Positions 34,437-42,930 of a DNA stretch of 64,000 nt are shown one piece after another. A program made the position numbers and the translations under genes. Position 1 is the first letter of the stretch. Each line of letters begins with the position of its first letter. Source of the stretch: Aquisediminimonas sp031376385 (GTDB lineage: Bacteria > Pseudomonadota > Alphaproteobacteria > Sphingomonadales > Sphingomonadaceae). The stretch lies in the NCBI GenBank assembly GCA_031376385.1, contig JANMDQ010000023.1:434001-498000 (forward strand), given 5' to 3'. The notes beneath the pieces are model-generated. The model searched no databases, had not been told where the DNA came from, and saw only the letters and a program-made list of their open reading frames with translations.

Positions 34437-35306
34437 TCACCGCGTCGGCACAGGCACTGGCCCGGAATAATCGTAAAATCCCCTCCCAGTCTTACGCCCT
34501 AGCCAACCGGCCTCAACATATTTCATCAGAAGCGGTGCGGGACGATATTTGCTGTCCCCGGTGGTGTTGTAAAGGACTTTCACAATATCAAGACACGTAT
34601 CCAGCCCCACGAAATCGGCGAGTTCCAGAGGCCCCATTGGATGGTTGAGGCCGATGCGGCAGCCTTTATCAATGTCAGCGATATTTGCGGTGCCTTGGCC
34701 CAGCACGAACACCGCTTCGTTAATCATGGGCAAGAGGATACGGTTGACGACGAAGCCGGGTTCATCTTCGGCGTAGACAATTTCTTTGCGCAGGCTGGTC
34801 GCATAGGCGCTCACCGTAGCGACTGTCTCCTTTGAGGTGGCGAGGCCGGGGATCACTTCAATCAGACCCATGACAGGGACTGGGTTGAAAAAGTGGAGGC
34901 CAATGAAACGGGCAGGATCAGGCGAGGCCTGCGCCATCCGAGTGATGGGAATGGATGATGTGTTGGACGCCAATATCGCATCGTCGCGAAGCACAGCACC
35001 AACGCTTGTAAAGATTTTGCGCTTGATCTCTTCGCGTTCGGTGGCCGCTTCGATGATGAGATCCGCGAGCGCGAATGCGCTGGTTCCGGCAACAGGCTCG
35101 ATGAGCGCCAATGCTGAATCGCGCGCTGCCTCGGTAATTTTTTCCCGCTCCACCAAACGGTTCAGCGTTTTGGCGATTCCGTCGCGTCCCTTTTGCGCGC
35201 GGTCCATATCCACGTCGGACAGGAGGACGTGATAGCCTGCTTGCGCGGATACTTGGGCGATGCCGGACCCCATTTGGCCCGCACCAATAACGCCGATGAC
35301 TTTCAT
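34437..35306 (-). CDS. hbd: 3-hydroxybutyryl-CoA dehydrogenase
   Basis: A protein of 289 residues. The NAD-binding GAGQMGSGIAQVSAQAGY is followed by the HCDH signature HFFNPVPVMGLIEVI, DEPGFVVNRILLPMINEAVFVLGQG and GCRIGLNHPMGPLELADFVGLD. It oxidises or reduces 3-hydroxybutyryl-CoA in fatty-acid, PHB or butyrate-type metabolism. It is monocistronic. The active-site His and Glu positions are conserved. Confidence 0.92.
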   Translation of the reverse strand: MKVIGVIGAGQMGSGIAQVSAQAGYHVLLSDVDMDRAQKGRDGIAKTLNRLVEREKITEAARDSALALIEPVAGTSAFALADLIIEAATEREEIKRKIFTSVGAVLRDDAILASNTSSIPITRMAQASPDPARFIGLHFFNPVPVMGLIEVIPGLATSKETVATVSAYATSLRKEIVYAEDEPGFVVNRILLPMINEAVFVLGQGTANIADIDKGCRIGLNHPMGPLELADFVGLDTCLDIVKVLYNTTGDSKYRPAPLLMKYVEAGWLGRKTGRGFYDYSGPVPVPTR

Positions 35307-35508
35307 AACTGATCCTAGCTGCTGTGATTCGCCGTCGCTTTAGCCTTCGCACGTGCAGCATGGAAGGGGAGGCCGCTTGGGCATGGGTCTCGAATTGGTT
35401 CAATCACCTGACCCATTTCAGAACAATGAGCCGATCACGAATGGCTGGCAGATGCGCAGTTTAAGGTTAAAGGGGATTAAGAGAATCGACAGATCGGGGC
35501 TTTTTTTG

Positions 35509-36240
35509 ATGCAATTTAGACAGTTTCTATTCGGCGTAGCGGGGGCTGCACTGGCTTGCGGGGCAATGCCAGCGTCAGCTGCTATCGTGTTCGACTCTAT
35601 CACTTACTCACCGGAATCGCGCTTTGGTGGCTTTAACCTGACGCCAGCCATTGCCACGAACACTGGTTCTACCGGACGATTTGCCGCGAGTGGAACCGAT
35701 TTGGCAACAAACAGCCGGGTCAGTTTCTTGAGCTATTGCATCGACATTGCCACTGGCTTTGCGACCTACAATAGTTACGAAGTGCGCTCGCTGAGCACAA
35801 TTATCTCTGACACGATAAAGCGTCAGCAATTGGCGGGCCTCATTCTAAATGCGGACCCCTTGATCGGCACTGCGGCTTCCATGACTGAAGCCGAAGAGAT
35901 TGCCGCGGCTATTGGATTGGCAATTTGGGAAATCATCTATGAAGACCGCACAATAGGCTATGACGTGAGTGACGGGGCCGGCGCATTCAGCGTCTGGGGT
36001 GATTTCGTCCCATTGACGACGCGCACGAACAGCTATCTATCCAATGTCACGACAGGGGCATGGGCCGGAGACGCGAGCCGCCTGAGCGCTTTGGTTTCGG
36101 TTGACGGGAGGTCCCAGAACCAAGTGTTCATTTCATCGCCGGTACCAGAGCCATCGACTTGGGCGCAGCTTATGTTCGGCCTTGCGATTGTGGGAGCCGC
36201 CATGCGGCGGCGCCGGCGAAAAAAATCAGTTTTCGCTTGA
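35509..36240 (+). CDS. PEP-CTERM sorting domain protein
   Basis: A secreted protein of 243 residues. The signal peptide (to about ASAA) precedes an ectodomain with SFLSYCIDIATGFATYNSYEV and AAAIGLAIWEIIYEDRTIGYDV. The C-terminal tail VPEPSTWAQLMFGLAIVGAAMRRRRRKK is a PEP-CTERM signal, processed by an exosortase that is not in this window. The YCID...AIWEI arrangement resembles thioester-type surface proteins, but the Gln that would pair with the Cys reads Gly-Leu-Ala here. Function unknown; probably surface or matrix associated. Confidence 0.78.
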   Translation: MQFRQFLFGVAGAALACGAMPASAAIVFDSITYSPESRFGGFNLTPAIATNTGSTGRFAASGTDLATNSRVSFLSYCIDIATGFATYNSYEVRSLSTIISDTIKRQQLAGLILNADPLIGTAASMTEAEEIAAAIGLAIWEIIYEDRTIGYDVSDGAGAFSVWGDFVPLTTRTNSYLSNVTTGAWAGDASRLSALVSVDGRSQNQVFISSPVPEPSTWAQLMFGLAIVGAAMRRRRRKKSVFA

Positions 36241-36242
36241 AA

Positions 36243-36803
36243 TCAGCGATTGGCGCCGGGCACCCATAGGATGTCGTCCGCGCCGTTGTTGTTGACCGCG
36301 CGGCCCATCACGAACAGATAGTCGGACAAGCGGTTAAGATAGAAAAGCGCCACTGGGTTGAGTGCCACATCGCGCGCGGCGGTAACGGCTGTGCGTTCGG
36401 CGCGGCGACATGTGCTGCGGGCTATATGTAGTGCTGCCCCAGCAGGCGACCCGCCGGGTAAAATGAAGCTGTTTAACGGCAGTAAATCAGCATTCATTGC
36501 ATCCAATTCGGCCTCAAGCCGGTCAACCTGAGCCTGCACCATGCGGAGCGGTTCCCATCCGAAATCACCTTCGGGCGTTGCAAGGTCAGCACCAAGGTCG
36601 AACAAGTCATTTTGGATCATCCGCAGCCGCGACAAAGTGTCTCCGTCCAGATGCAGCGCAGCGACGCCAATGGTGCAATTGAGTTCATCCACATCACCAA
36701 TCGCTGCCATGCGCGGCGCATCTTTGGGCGTGCGCGAACCATCGACAAGCCCCGTCGTGCCATCATCACCCGTGCGGGTGTAGATCTTGTTCAGTTTTAC
36801 CAT
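36243..36803 (-). CDS. cobO: Cob(I)yrinic acid a,c-diamide adenosyltransferase, PduO type
   Basis: A protein of 186 residues. The N-terminal ATP-binding KIYTRTGDDGTTGLVDGSRTPKD and the C-terminal FILPGGSPAGAALHIARSTCRRAERTAV place it in the PduO-type adenosyltransferase family rather than CobA/BtuR. It adenosylates cob(I)alamin for coenzyme B12. The product label is firm; the gene symbol follows general usage. The convergent PEP-CTERM gene ends 2 bp away. A small HIG1-like gene precedes it by 14 bp. Confidence 0.88.
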   Translation of the reverse strand: MVKLNKIYTRTGDDGTTGLVDGSRTPKDAPRMAAIGDVDELNCTIGVAALHLDGDTLSRLRMIQNDLFDLGADLATPEGDFGWEPLRMVQAQVDRLEAELDAMNADLLPLNSFILPGGSPAGAALHIARSTCRRAERTAVTAARDVALNPVALFYLNRLSDYLFVMGRAVNNNGADDILWVPGANR

Positions 36804-36817
36804 GGGGAAGTCCTACC

Positions 36818-37048
36818 TTAACGCGCCAGCGCCAGCATGATTGCGACAATGACAATCGCAATGCCCTGAAACAGAATACGATTGCGCATCATCTGGTTCT
36901 GCTTGATCTGCGAAGGGCTAGGCCCGTCATTGTTACTTTTCAGTTCTGTTTCTGTCGTTTGCAGAAAAGCAATGATACCGCGAACCAGTGCAACAGCAGT
37001 TGCAATCATGGCGACGATAAGGAGGATAGAGAGGAATGCGTTGTTCAT
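36818..37048 (-). CDS. HIG1 domain (twin transmembrane) protein
   Basis: A protein of 76 residues with two membrane helices (FLSILLIVAMIATAVALVRGIIAFL and RILFQGIAIVIVAIMLAL) joined by a polar loop with SQIKQNQMMRNR. The MMRNRILFQ motif before the second helix is the HIG1 hallmark. In mitochondria HIG1 proteins associate with respiratory supercomplexes. It lies 9 bp after gluQ and 14 bp before the adenosyltransferase gene. Confidence 0.85.
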   Translation of the reverse strand: MNNAFLSILLIVAMIATAVALVRGIIAFLQTTETELKSNNDGPSPSQIKQNQMMRNRILFQGIAIVIVAIMLALAR

Positions 37049-37057
37049 TTATTTGCC

Positions 37058-37906
37058 TTACGCCTTCCCCAAGCGGAAGCCAAATGGAAAGCGGCCTGCG
37101 CGCATTTCCGCCACTACATGCTTTGGGCACAGGCCCTGACCTCGCAGCGCAGCGATCGTTGGCGCACTGTGACGCTTGGCCAGTCGTTCGCCGTCGCTAC
37201 CCAGCAACAGTGGGTGGTGATGATAGCGCGGTGTTGGCAGGCCAAGCAGCGCCTGGAGCAGCCGGTGAATGTTGGTCGCCGCAAACAAATCTCGCCCCCT
37301 AACGACATCTGTAACCCCCTGCGCCGCGTCATCAACGGTGACGGCCAAATGATAACTGGTTGCCGCGTCCTTACGCGCAATCACGACATCGCCGTGAGAG
37401 AGCGGATCGGCAGGGACCTCCCCGATGAGAGAATCATGCCAAGACAAAGGTGCCGTGACCGCACAAGCTACTTCCATATCCAACCGCCAGCAATAGGAGC
37501 GCTCTCCCCCTGGATCAGCGCGCCCTTTGCAAGTGCCGGGATAAACTGGTCCTTCATCCCCCTGCGGCGCACCCGCGCTGGCCGCGATTTCAGTTCGTGT
37601 GCACCAGCAGCGATAAACAAGATCACGCGCTCGCAACCGATCCAGTGCCGCCGCGTAGACCTCCGTCCGGGCAGACTGGACCATGATATCCCCGTCCCAA
37701 TCCATTCCTAACCAGCGCAAATCCTCGTGAATTGCGTCCACGAACTTGACGCGGCACCGGCCCTGATCAATATCCTCAACTCGCAAAAGGAACTGCCCGC
37801 CAGCGGCTCGCGCTCTGTCATGTGCCAGCAAAGCGGAGTATGCATGGCCCAGATGGAGTCGCCCAGTGGGGCTAGGCGCAAAGCGAGTGACTATATTTTG
37901 TGTCAT
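37058..37906 (-). CDS. gluQ: Glutamyl-Q tRNA(Asp) synthetase
   Basis: A truncated GluRS paralogue of 282 residues, without the anticodon-binding domain. The HIGH-type motif reads TRFAPSPTGRLHLGHAYSAL; the KMSKS-like loop is DGERLAKRHSAP. Cysteines in YRCWCTRTEI and VYPGTC may bind zinc. It attaches glutamate to queuosine in tRNA(Asp). The start at 37906 has GAGGGGAA upstream. Confidence 0.92.
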   Translation of the reverse strand: MTQNIVTRFAPSPTGRLHLGHAYSALLAHDRARAAGGQFLLRVEDIDQGRCRVKFVDAIHEDLRWLGMDWDGDIMVQSARTEVYAAALDRLRARDLVYRCWCTRTEIAASAGAPQGDEGPVYPGTCKGRADPGGERSYCWRLDMEVACAVTAPLSWHDSLIGEVPADPLSHGDVVIARKDAATSYHLAVTVDDAAQGVTDVVRGRDLFAATNIHRLLQALLGLPTPRYHHHPLLLGSDGERLAKRHSAPTIAALRGQGLCPKHVVAEMRAGRFPFGFRLGKA

Positions 37907-38001
37907 TTCCCCTCTTGACCCCACGCCATAGTTAATGCTGTCATGCGCATGTCACCCTCTTGGCAGAATGGAGGCGACAAGGAAAAGGGATTGGTTACAC
38001 T

Positions 38002-38568
38002 ATGTATCATCCAGACCTGATGCGGCATCCGGACAGTTGCCCCGCACTGGTGCTAAACGCCGACTACTCGCCGCTGTCTTATTATCCGCTGTCGCTCTGG
38101 CCTTGGCAGACGGCGGTGAAGGCCATGTTCCTCGACCGGGTGGACGTGATCGATCATTATGAGCGCGAAGTGCGCAGCCCCAACGTCCACCTAAAACTGC
38201 CATCCGTTATCGCGCTCAAACAATATGTGAAACCGTCACAGCACCCTGCCTTCACGCGGTTCAACCTGTTTTTGCGGGATCGGTTTATTTGCCAATATTG
38301 CGGCAGCCCCAAGGATCTGACCTTTGATCATGTTGTCCCCCGTGCCCAAGGTGGCCGCACCACATGGGATAATGTGACGACGGCCTGTTCGCCCTGCAAT
38401 CTTAAAAAAGGGGGCCGCACGCCCAAGCAGGCCGGGATGCATATGATGCAGCCCTCGTTTCGCCCGACCAGCTGGCAATTGCAAGATCATGGTCGCGGTT
38501 ATCCGCCAAACTTCCTGCACGAAAGTTGGCGGGATTGGCTCTATTGGGATATTGAGCTGGAGGCTTGA
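38002..38568 (+). CDS. HNH endonuclease
   Basis: A protein of 188 residues. The zinc-binding HNH core is complete: ICQYCGSPKDLTFDHVVPRAQGGRTTWDNVTTACSPCNLKKGGRTPKQAGM. The N-terminal region ALVLNADYSPLSYYPLSLWPWQTAVKAMFLDRV is typical of a widespread chromosomal HNH group found in many alphaproteobacteria; the DNA target is unknown. It stands alone and shows no sign of belonging to a restriction or phage module. Confidence 0.88.
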   Translation: MYHPDLMRHPDSCPALVLNADYSPLSYYPLSLWPWQTAVKAMFLDRVDVIDHYEREVRSPNVHLKLPSVIALKQYVKPSQHPAFTRFNLFLRDRFICQYCGSPKDLTFDHVVPRAQGGRTTWDNVTTACSPCNLKKGGRTPKQAGMHMMQPSFRPTSWQLQDHGRGYPPNFLHESWRDWLYWDIELEA

Positions 38569-38685
38569 GAGCGGCACAGAAGGCTGACAAGCAGCCCTCT
38601 ATCACCAACAGTCCTCGCTACGCTAAGTCGGCGCTATCGAGGCCCACCAACGCAATTTCAATGACACGACAAGCGCTGAGTCAGT

Positions 38686-39201
38686 TTAATCGGTTGGCAC
38701 ACCGAAGTCTGTCCAGCTTTGCCAGTCGTTGCTGACCCGGCGTTCGTCGATCAACGTGCGTTGATAGCATTTCCCATCGCGGAACCATTGCCACGTGCGG
38801 GCGCGGTTTTGGATGGCTTCGTCGACTTGGATCATTTCATAAAGATAGATGCCGGGCTCATCCTTGCGCACCCAGTTCAGGCACGTGGAGAGATTATTGT
38901 CATCGGGTTGCATCGCTGCTGCCCAGCCTTGGATCAGGTCATTGTCCCACCAAACTCGGCCATCACGGTAACTGGCCGGAAATTCGCGCGTTTCCATTCG
39001 GCCGTCGGCCCAGTAATAATAGTTGGTCTGGTGATAGTCCGATGGCTTGCCATCCTCAGGAATGCGGCAGATCAGGCGCGAACGATGCTCGTCGATGAGT
39101 TTTCCAGTGACAGCATCATAGTAACGATACCAGCCCTCCCAAACGCCTTCATGGCTGGCCAGAAGCGGCATATTCTCTTTAATTTCTTGCGCTTTTGCCA
39201 T
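38686..39201 (-). CDS. DUF3598-like protein
   Basis: A protein of 171 residues, soluble, rich in aromatic residues, of lipocalin-like appearance: SHEGVWEGWYRYYDAVTGKLIDEHRSRLICRIP, NYYYWADGRMETREFPASY, VWWDNDLIQGWAAAM and DEAIQNRARTWQWFRDGKCYQRTLIDERR. This resembles DUF3598-type proteins of uncertain function. Monocistronic. The call is moderate. Confidence 0.55.
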   Translation of the reverse strand: MAKAQEIKENMPLLASHEGVWEGWYRYYDAVTGKLIDEHRSRLICRIPEDGKPSDYHQTNYYYWADGRMETREFPASYRDGRVWWDNDLIQGWAAAMQPDDNNLSTCLNWVRKDEPGIYLYEMIQVDEAIQNRARTWQWFRDGKCYQRTLIDERRVSNDWQSWTDFGVPTD

Positions 39202-39550
39202 GGGCAGTTCCTTTCATTCGATTTGCTATCGGGTTGCTTAAGTTGGTTTAAGTGCTGCTGCCTACTTCAAAGCCCTTGCTGAGCGGTGCGCTGGCGAAAA
39301 TCAAGATGTCTGTGATCAAGCCCGCGTCATCCAGTTCGAAGAAATTGGCGTTGGCATTCATATTTGCCTCTTGCCACATAGTGGCGCGACGATAGCAGGA
39401 CTATCGCCTTTAACCGCAGTTCGGATACAACCGAGACGAGTGTTGGTCGCGCGCTGCATTTGATGCGGTTAATGTCCGCTTAAACCTCAGCGGCGCTGTG
39501 TCGATAGGACTGCAAGGTTCTGCTGAAATTGACTTAATCGGGAGGTTTTC
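39202..39550. other. Gap between DUF3598-like and b561-cytochrome c genes
   Basis: Apart from the short minus-strand frame above, nothing convincing is seen. The sequence just before 39551 holds ATCGGGAGG, the ribosome-binding site of the next gene. Confidence 0.5.
39248..39379 (-). CDS. Short frame, possible 3' remnant of an NTF2/SnoaL-like gene
   Basis: A 43-residue frame with a stop just upstream. The stretch NANANFFELDDAGLITDILIFASAP resembles the last beta-strands of SnoaL-like/NTF2 proteins (FFELDDAGLITDILIF). No matching N-terminal part is seen upstream, so it is either a small independent protein or a deletion remnant. Confidence 0.3.
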   Translation of the reverse strand: MWQEANMNANANFFELDDAGLITDILIFASAPLSKGFEVGSST

Positions 39551-40813
39551 ATGCCATCGTCAAAGCGCGCACGGTTCGGCAACTGGCTCGATCGCAGCGA
39601 ATGGCTGGGCTATGTCTGGGCAATTGCCTTCTTCGTGTTGACCATTACGACAACGGTGTTGCCGCGCACGGACAAAGCCTCCCCCTTTCGCGAGGTGATG
39701 CGCGGATATCACTATTCCATTGGCACAATCTTCGGTATTCTGAGCCTGTTGGTGTTCATAAAATGGTGGCGGCGGCGCAAAATTCCGGTGAACGCCGCGC
39801 TGTCACCACTGGCCAATCGCTGGTCCATTTCTCTCACATTGTTCACGGTCGCGGCCATGATGATTGGGCCTATTACCGGCGTGCTCAGTGGCTGGGCTGA
39901 TGGCCATGACATCCATTTCGGGCCGCTTCCCGCGCTCCCCGCTCTGGTTGAAGAAAACCGCGCACTTTGGTTGTTCACTGGCTATTTTCACTCAGGTTTC
40001 GGGTTCTCATCCTTGTTGATCAAACTCTTAGCGCTGATCACAGCGGGCTATTTTCTGTTCCGGTACGGCAAAGGGTTATTCTCTGCATTCGTGCCCGGAT
40101 TTGGCCTTTATGTTCTGCTCGGGCTTGGATCGGCGGTCTACGCGTCCACCACCTTCAAAAGTGCCGAACCCGGCCCGCGATCAGTTGGCATTTTCCTCGT
40201 TGTTTGTTTGGCGGTTTGGGGGATGGCAAAGCTACTCAAGCGGTGGCCCGGCGTGAAGGACAGGGTGCCAGTATTACTCCCTGGGCTCGGAATAGTGGCG
40301 CCCATCGCTGTTCTGCTGGTGATGAGCGTTGGTCTTTATGGGCCCTATGCGATTTTCCGCGTCAGTCCGATTCAGATTGGTGAGCGGATTGAGGCCGCCA
40401 AGGGCGTCACATCGCACGGCGACCCCGTAGTGGCTGTTATAGTCTCGCCTGAAACCGCGTTGGAGCGCGACGTTCGTGCCGTTAATTACAAATGGTGTAC
40501 CTTTTGTCACACCATGAACAAGGGTGGAAAACACCTCGCCGGCCCCAATCTCTATGGTATTTTTGGCAGCAAGATTGGATCGGTGCCCAATTTCACCTAT
40601 ACGAAAAACCTCGCCGCGCACGGTAAAGCTGGTGAGATATGGACCGACGAGCTCATGAACAGGCTTCTCACGGATCCAGACAAGTTCGCGCCGGGAACAA
40701 CAATGGTTGTTTCTTCGGGTAATGTCAGTGACCCCGAACGCCGCAAAGCGCTAATCAACATACTCAAGAAGGAAACAATGGGCAAAGCAGTTAACATCCG
40801 TCCCGCGGCATGA
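39551..40813 (+). CDS. Membrane cytochrome b561-like domain fused to c-type cytochrome
   Basis: A protein of 420 residues. About seven membrane helices (residues 15-250) with histidines in RGYHYSIGTIFG and TGYFHSGFGFSSL resemble a prokaryotic cytochrome b561-type domain. A periplasmic class I cytochrome c follows: haem site CTFCH at residue 316, axial Met probably in GTTMVVSSGN. The combination suggests quinol or membrane electron input delivered to a periplasmic haem. GGGAGG lies upstream of the ATG. Immediately left of the island edge. Confidence 0.72.
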   Translation: MPSSKRARFGNWLDRSEWLGYVWAIAFFVLTITTTVLPRTDKASPFREVMRGYHYSIGTIFGILSLLVFIKWWRRRKIPVNAALSPLANRWSISLTLFTVAAMMIGPITGVLSGWADGHDIHFGPLPALPALVEENRALWLFTGYFHSGFGFSSLLIKLLALITAGYFLFRYGKGLFSAFVPGFGLYVLLGLGSAVYASTTFKSAEPGPRSVGIFLVVCLAVWGMAKLLKRWPGVKDRVPVLLPGLGIVAPIAVLLVMSVGLYGPYAIFRVSPIQIGERIEAAKGVTSHGDPVVAVIVSPETALERDVRAVNYKWCTFCHTMNKGGKHLAGPNLYGIFGSKIGSVPNFTYTKNLAAHGKAGEIWTDELMNRLLTDPDKFAPGTTMVVSSGNVSDPERRKALINILKKETMGKAVNIRPAA

Positions 40814-40906
40814 GTGACCGAGAGTTTAAGAAGGGCTGAAAACCGGAATTCGCTGGCGTCATCGGCGTCAAACCCGTCGCGATGCTCTAGGAAACCTCGG
40901 ACGAAT

Positions 40907-40920
40907 TGGCGGAGCGGCAG
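40907..40920. repeat. Left attachment-site copy (14 bp)
   Basis: TGGCGGAGCGGCAG is identical to the tRNA-Ser 3' end including the CCA complement. The match stops after 14 bases, then GAAC recurs at the same offset as in the tRNA (40927-40930), suggesting a decayed longer copy. Confidence 0.65.
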
Positions 40921-40985
40921 TCCGTAGAACATTCATATAAAACGGCAGGTTTTAAGCCATTTTCTCAGAGATAAGGAGACTTCGC

Positions 40986-41004
40986 TCCCACACCCGCTCC
41001 CACA
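40986..41004. repeat. 19-bp direct repeat, left copy
   Basis: TCCCACACCCGCTCCCACA is identical to 49721-49739. Both copies lie inside the island, each within about 130 bp of an attachment site, in the same orientation. They may be integrase arm sites or a secondary core site. Confidence 0.6.
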
Positions 41005-41189
41005 TATCGCTATTCGACATCTAAACTGGAGTGTGATTCGACGATAAAATCATGATCGAAAACAAGTGATGCAGGAGCTATTCAGACACGTCAACTCCCT
41101 ATCATCCGTCAGCATATTCCCGTTTTGTGAACTACATACTCCCGTTTTGAGGATTGCAGAAACCCGATCTCCTGCTAACTGGTAACTGC

Positions 41190-42446
41190 ATGACAGCCGA
41201 TTCTCTCAACCGATCCTACCCCAGATACGCCACTGGGCGCATCCATGCCATTCTCGCCGATACACCTGTGCTAGGGATCATCGGGCCGCGTCAGTCGGGC
41301 AAGACGACGCTCGCGCAGGCTGTCGGCAAAGGACGCCACTTCATCTCGCTCGACGATCAGGCAACACGCGAGGCAGCACTCGACGATCCGGTCGGACTCC
41401 TGCGCGACCGGGACGGTGTCATCATCGACGAAATCCAGCGTGCGCCCAACATGATGCTGGCCATCAAGCAATTGGTCGATGCCGACAGGAGGCCGGGTCG
41501 GTTCATCGTGACCGGTTCCGCGAACATTCTTACGCTCCGCACCATGCAGGAATCGCTGGCAGGCCGCATCGAATTGCTAGAATTGCTCCCGGTCAGTCAG
41601 GACGAACTTGCTGGCAAAGGTCCGGCGCATTTTCTCGACCGGCTGTTCGCGGGCGATCGCTTCCTAGGGGCGGGCCGCGACTGCGAACTGACAGGCCGCG
41701 TGCTGACCGGCGGCTATCCTGATGCCATTCGCCGTGAAGCTGGTTCGCGCCGTCGCGACTGGTTCGGCGCTTATGCAAGAACCCTCGCCGAACTGGACTT
41801 GCCCGGAATTGCCAATATCGAGCGCGTCGCCGACCTGCCGCGATTCCTGCGTTTGCTGGCTGCGGTCAACGGCCAGCCCGTCAATGCCACCGAATTGGGG
41901 AGCAAGCTCCAGATCGACCGCAAGACTGCGCAGCGCTATCTGGCACTGGCTGAGCAAATCTTCATCGTGCGCACGCTGCCCGCTTGGTCTACCGACACCG
42001 TCAAACGACTCATGAAATCGCCAAAGCTGCATTTCGTCGATTCCGGACTTGCCGCCTCGCTCGCCCGCATCGCGGCACCCGCACTTGACGAGAACAGGAC
42101 GCCATTTGGGAATCTGCTCGAAAGTTTTGTGCTTTCCGAACTTGCCAAACAATGCGGTTGGAGTGAGGGCCGATACGATTTCTCGCACTTCCGCGATCTT
42201 GACGGAGCAGAGGTCGATATCGTTGTCGAAAATCATGAAGGCCGCATCGTCGGCGTCGAAGTCAAGGCAGCCGCTACGGTTGGTCGGAAGGACTTCGCAG
42301 GCCTGACGAAGCTGGCAGCGGCAGCGGGCGACCGCTTTGCTGGTGGTGTCGTATTGTATGACGGTGAGCAATCACTGCCATTCGGCGAGGGCAAGCGTGC
42401 CGTGCCGATCTCGGCGCTGTGGTCGCGTGATGCCCTATCCAAATAG
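41190..42446 (+). CDS. AAA ATPase with DUF4143 domain
   Basis: A protein of 418 residues. An N-terminal AAA_14 domain has P-loop GPRQSGKTTLAQ, Walker B GVIIDEIQRAP and sensor GRFIVTGSANI. The DUF4143 part (about 210-410) contains FVLSELAKQCGWSEGRYDFSHFRDLDGAEVDIVVENHEGRIVGVEVKAAATV, a PD-(D/E)xK-like nuclease fold with D..VEVKAA. The family is common in islands; some members are suspected toxin- or defence-related, but no activity is proved here. It is the first island gene and stands apart from the minus-strand block. Confidence 0.85.
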   Translation: MTADSLNRSYPRYATGRIHAILADTPVLGIIGPRQSGKTTLAQAVGKGRHFISLDDQATREAALDDPVGLLRDRDGVIIDEIQRAPNMMLAIKQLVDADRRPGRFIVTGSANILTLRTMQESLAGRIELLELLPVSQDELAGKGPAHFLDRLFAGDRFLGAGRDCELTGRVLTGGYPDAIRREAGSRRRDWFGAYARTLAELDLPGIANIERVADLPRFLRLLAAVNGQPVNATELGSKLQIDRKTAQRYLALAEQIFIVRTLPAWSTDTVKRLMKSPKLHFVDSGLAASLARIAAPALDENRTPFGNLLESFVLSELAKQCGWSEGRYDFSHFRDLDGAEVDIVVENHEGRIVGVEVKAAATVGRKDFAGLTKLAAAAGDRFAGGVVLYDGEQSLPFGEGKRAVPISALWSRDALSK

Positions 42447-42540
42447 ATATCCATAAATATCCGTAAGCCGCCGTTGTCCCTTTCGCGCAAACACCACAAA
42501 GCCCCGCCCGGCAGTGCCGGGCGGGGCGTGGGTGCGTTGG

Positions 42541-42864
42541 TCAGTTGCCGTTCGAGGTGCGGGCGCGTGACCAGATCAAGTTGAAGGTCTTGCCATCTTC
42601 ATCCGAGAACAGGCTGGCGAAGATCGGGGCGTTGAAGCTGGGGTCGTCGAGCTTGATCGAGAGATAATCGCGGCCTTCCTTTGAGGTTTTCTGCCAGCAG
42701 GCGCCCACGTCGGCTTTCGAAATTATCACCCTGTGCGACGGTGCGTTTTCGTTTTCGCTTGCTTCTTCGGCGACCAGGCGCACGTTCTTCTTCTGCAAGC
42801 TCATCGTGACGATTTCGCCGGTGTAGCCATTTTCGCCGGACTTTTTGAATGTGCCAATGTTTGC
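42541..42864 (-). pseudogene. DUF736 family gene, interrupted after its start codon by IS1595-like element
   Basis: The frame begins GCAAACATT (ANIGTFKKSGENGYTGEIVTMSLQKKNVRLV...) and ends at 42541 with the DUF736 C-terminus LDDPSFNAPIFASLFSDEDGKTFNLIWSR. The ATG that belongs before GCA lies at 45607-45609, beyond the inserted element. The first 8 bases (GCAAACAT) recur there as the target duplication. Reconstructed length is 108 residues, normal for DUF736, a small family typical of conjugative plasmids and islands. A shorter product from the internal ATG at 42804 (87 residues) is possible. Confidence 0.85.
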
Positions 42865-42885
42865 GGCATTATGTATCAGTTACAG
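42865..42885 (+). repeat. Left terminal inverted repeat
   Basis: GGCATTATGTATCAG... 21 bp, exact reverse complement of 45576-45596. It directly follows the ATGTTTGC target copy. Confidence 0.85.
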
Positions 42886-42930
42886 GAACGAATGATTAGG
42901 ATTGTCCGGGATTTACCGAGATAATGCGGG

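Larger units (their letters stand above)
40814..41189. other. Left island edge, non-coding
   Basis: It holds the 14-bp tRNA-Ser end copy (40907-40920), the 19-bp direct repeat (40986-41004), and two near-identical CATATTCCCGTTTTG/CATACTCCCGTTTTG copies (41113-41127, 41135-41149) shortly before the ATPase gene, which may be operators. Confidence 0.6.
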
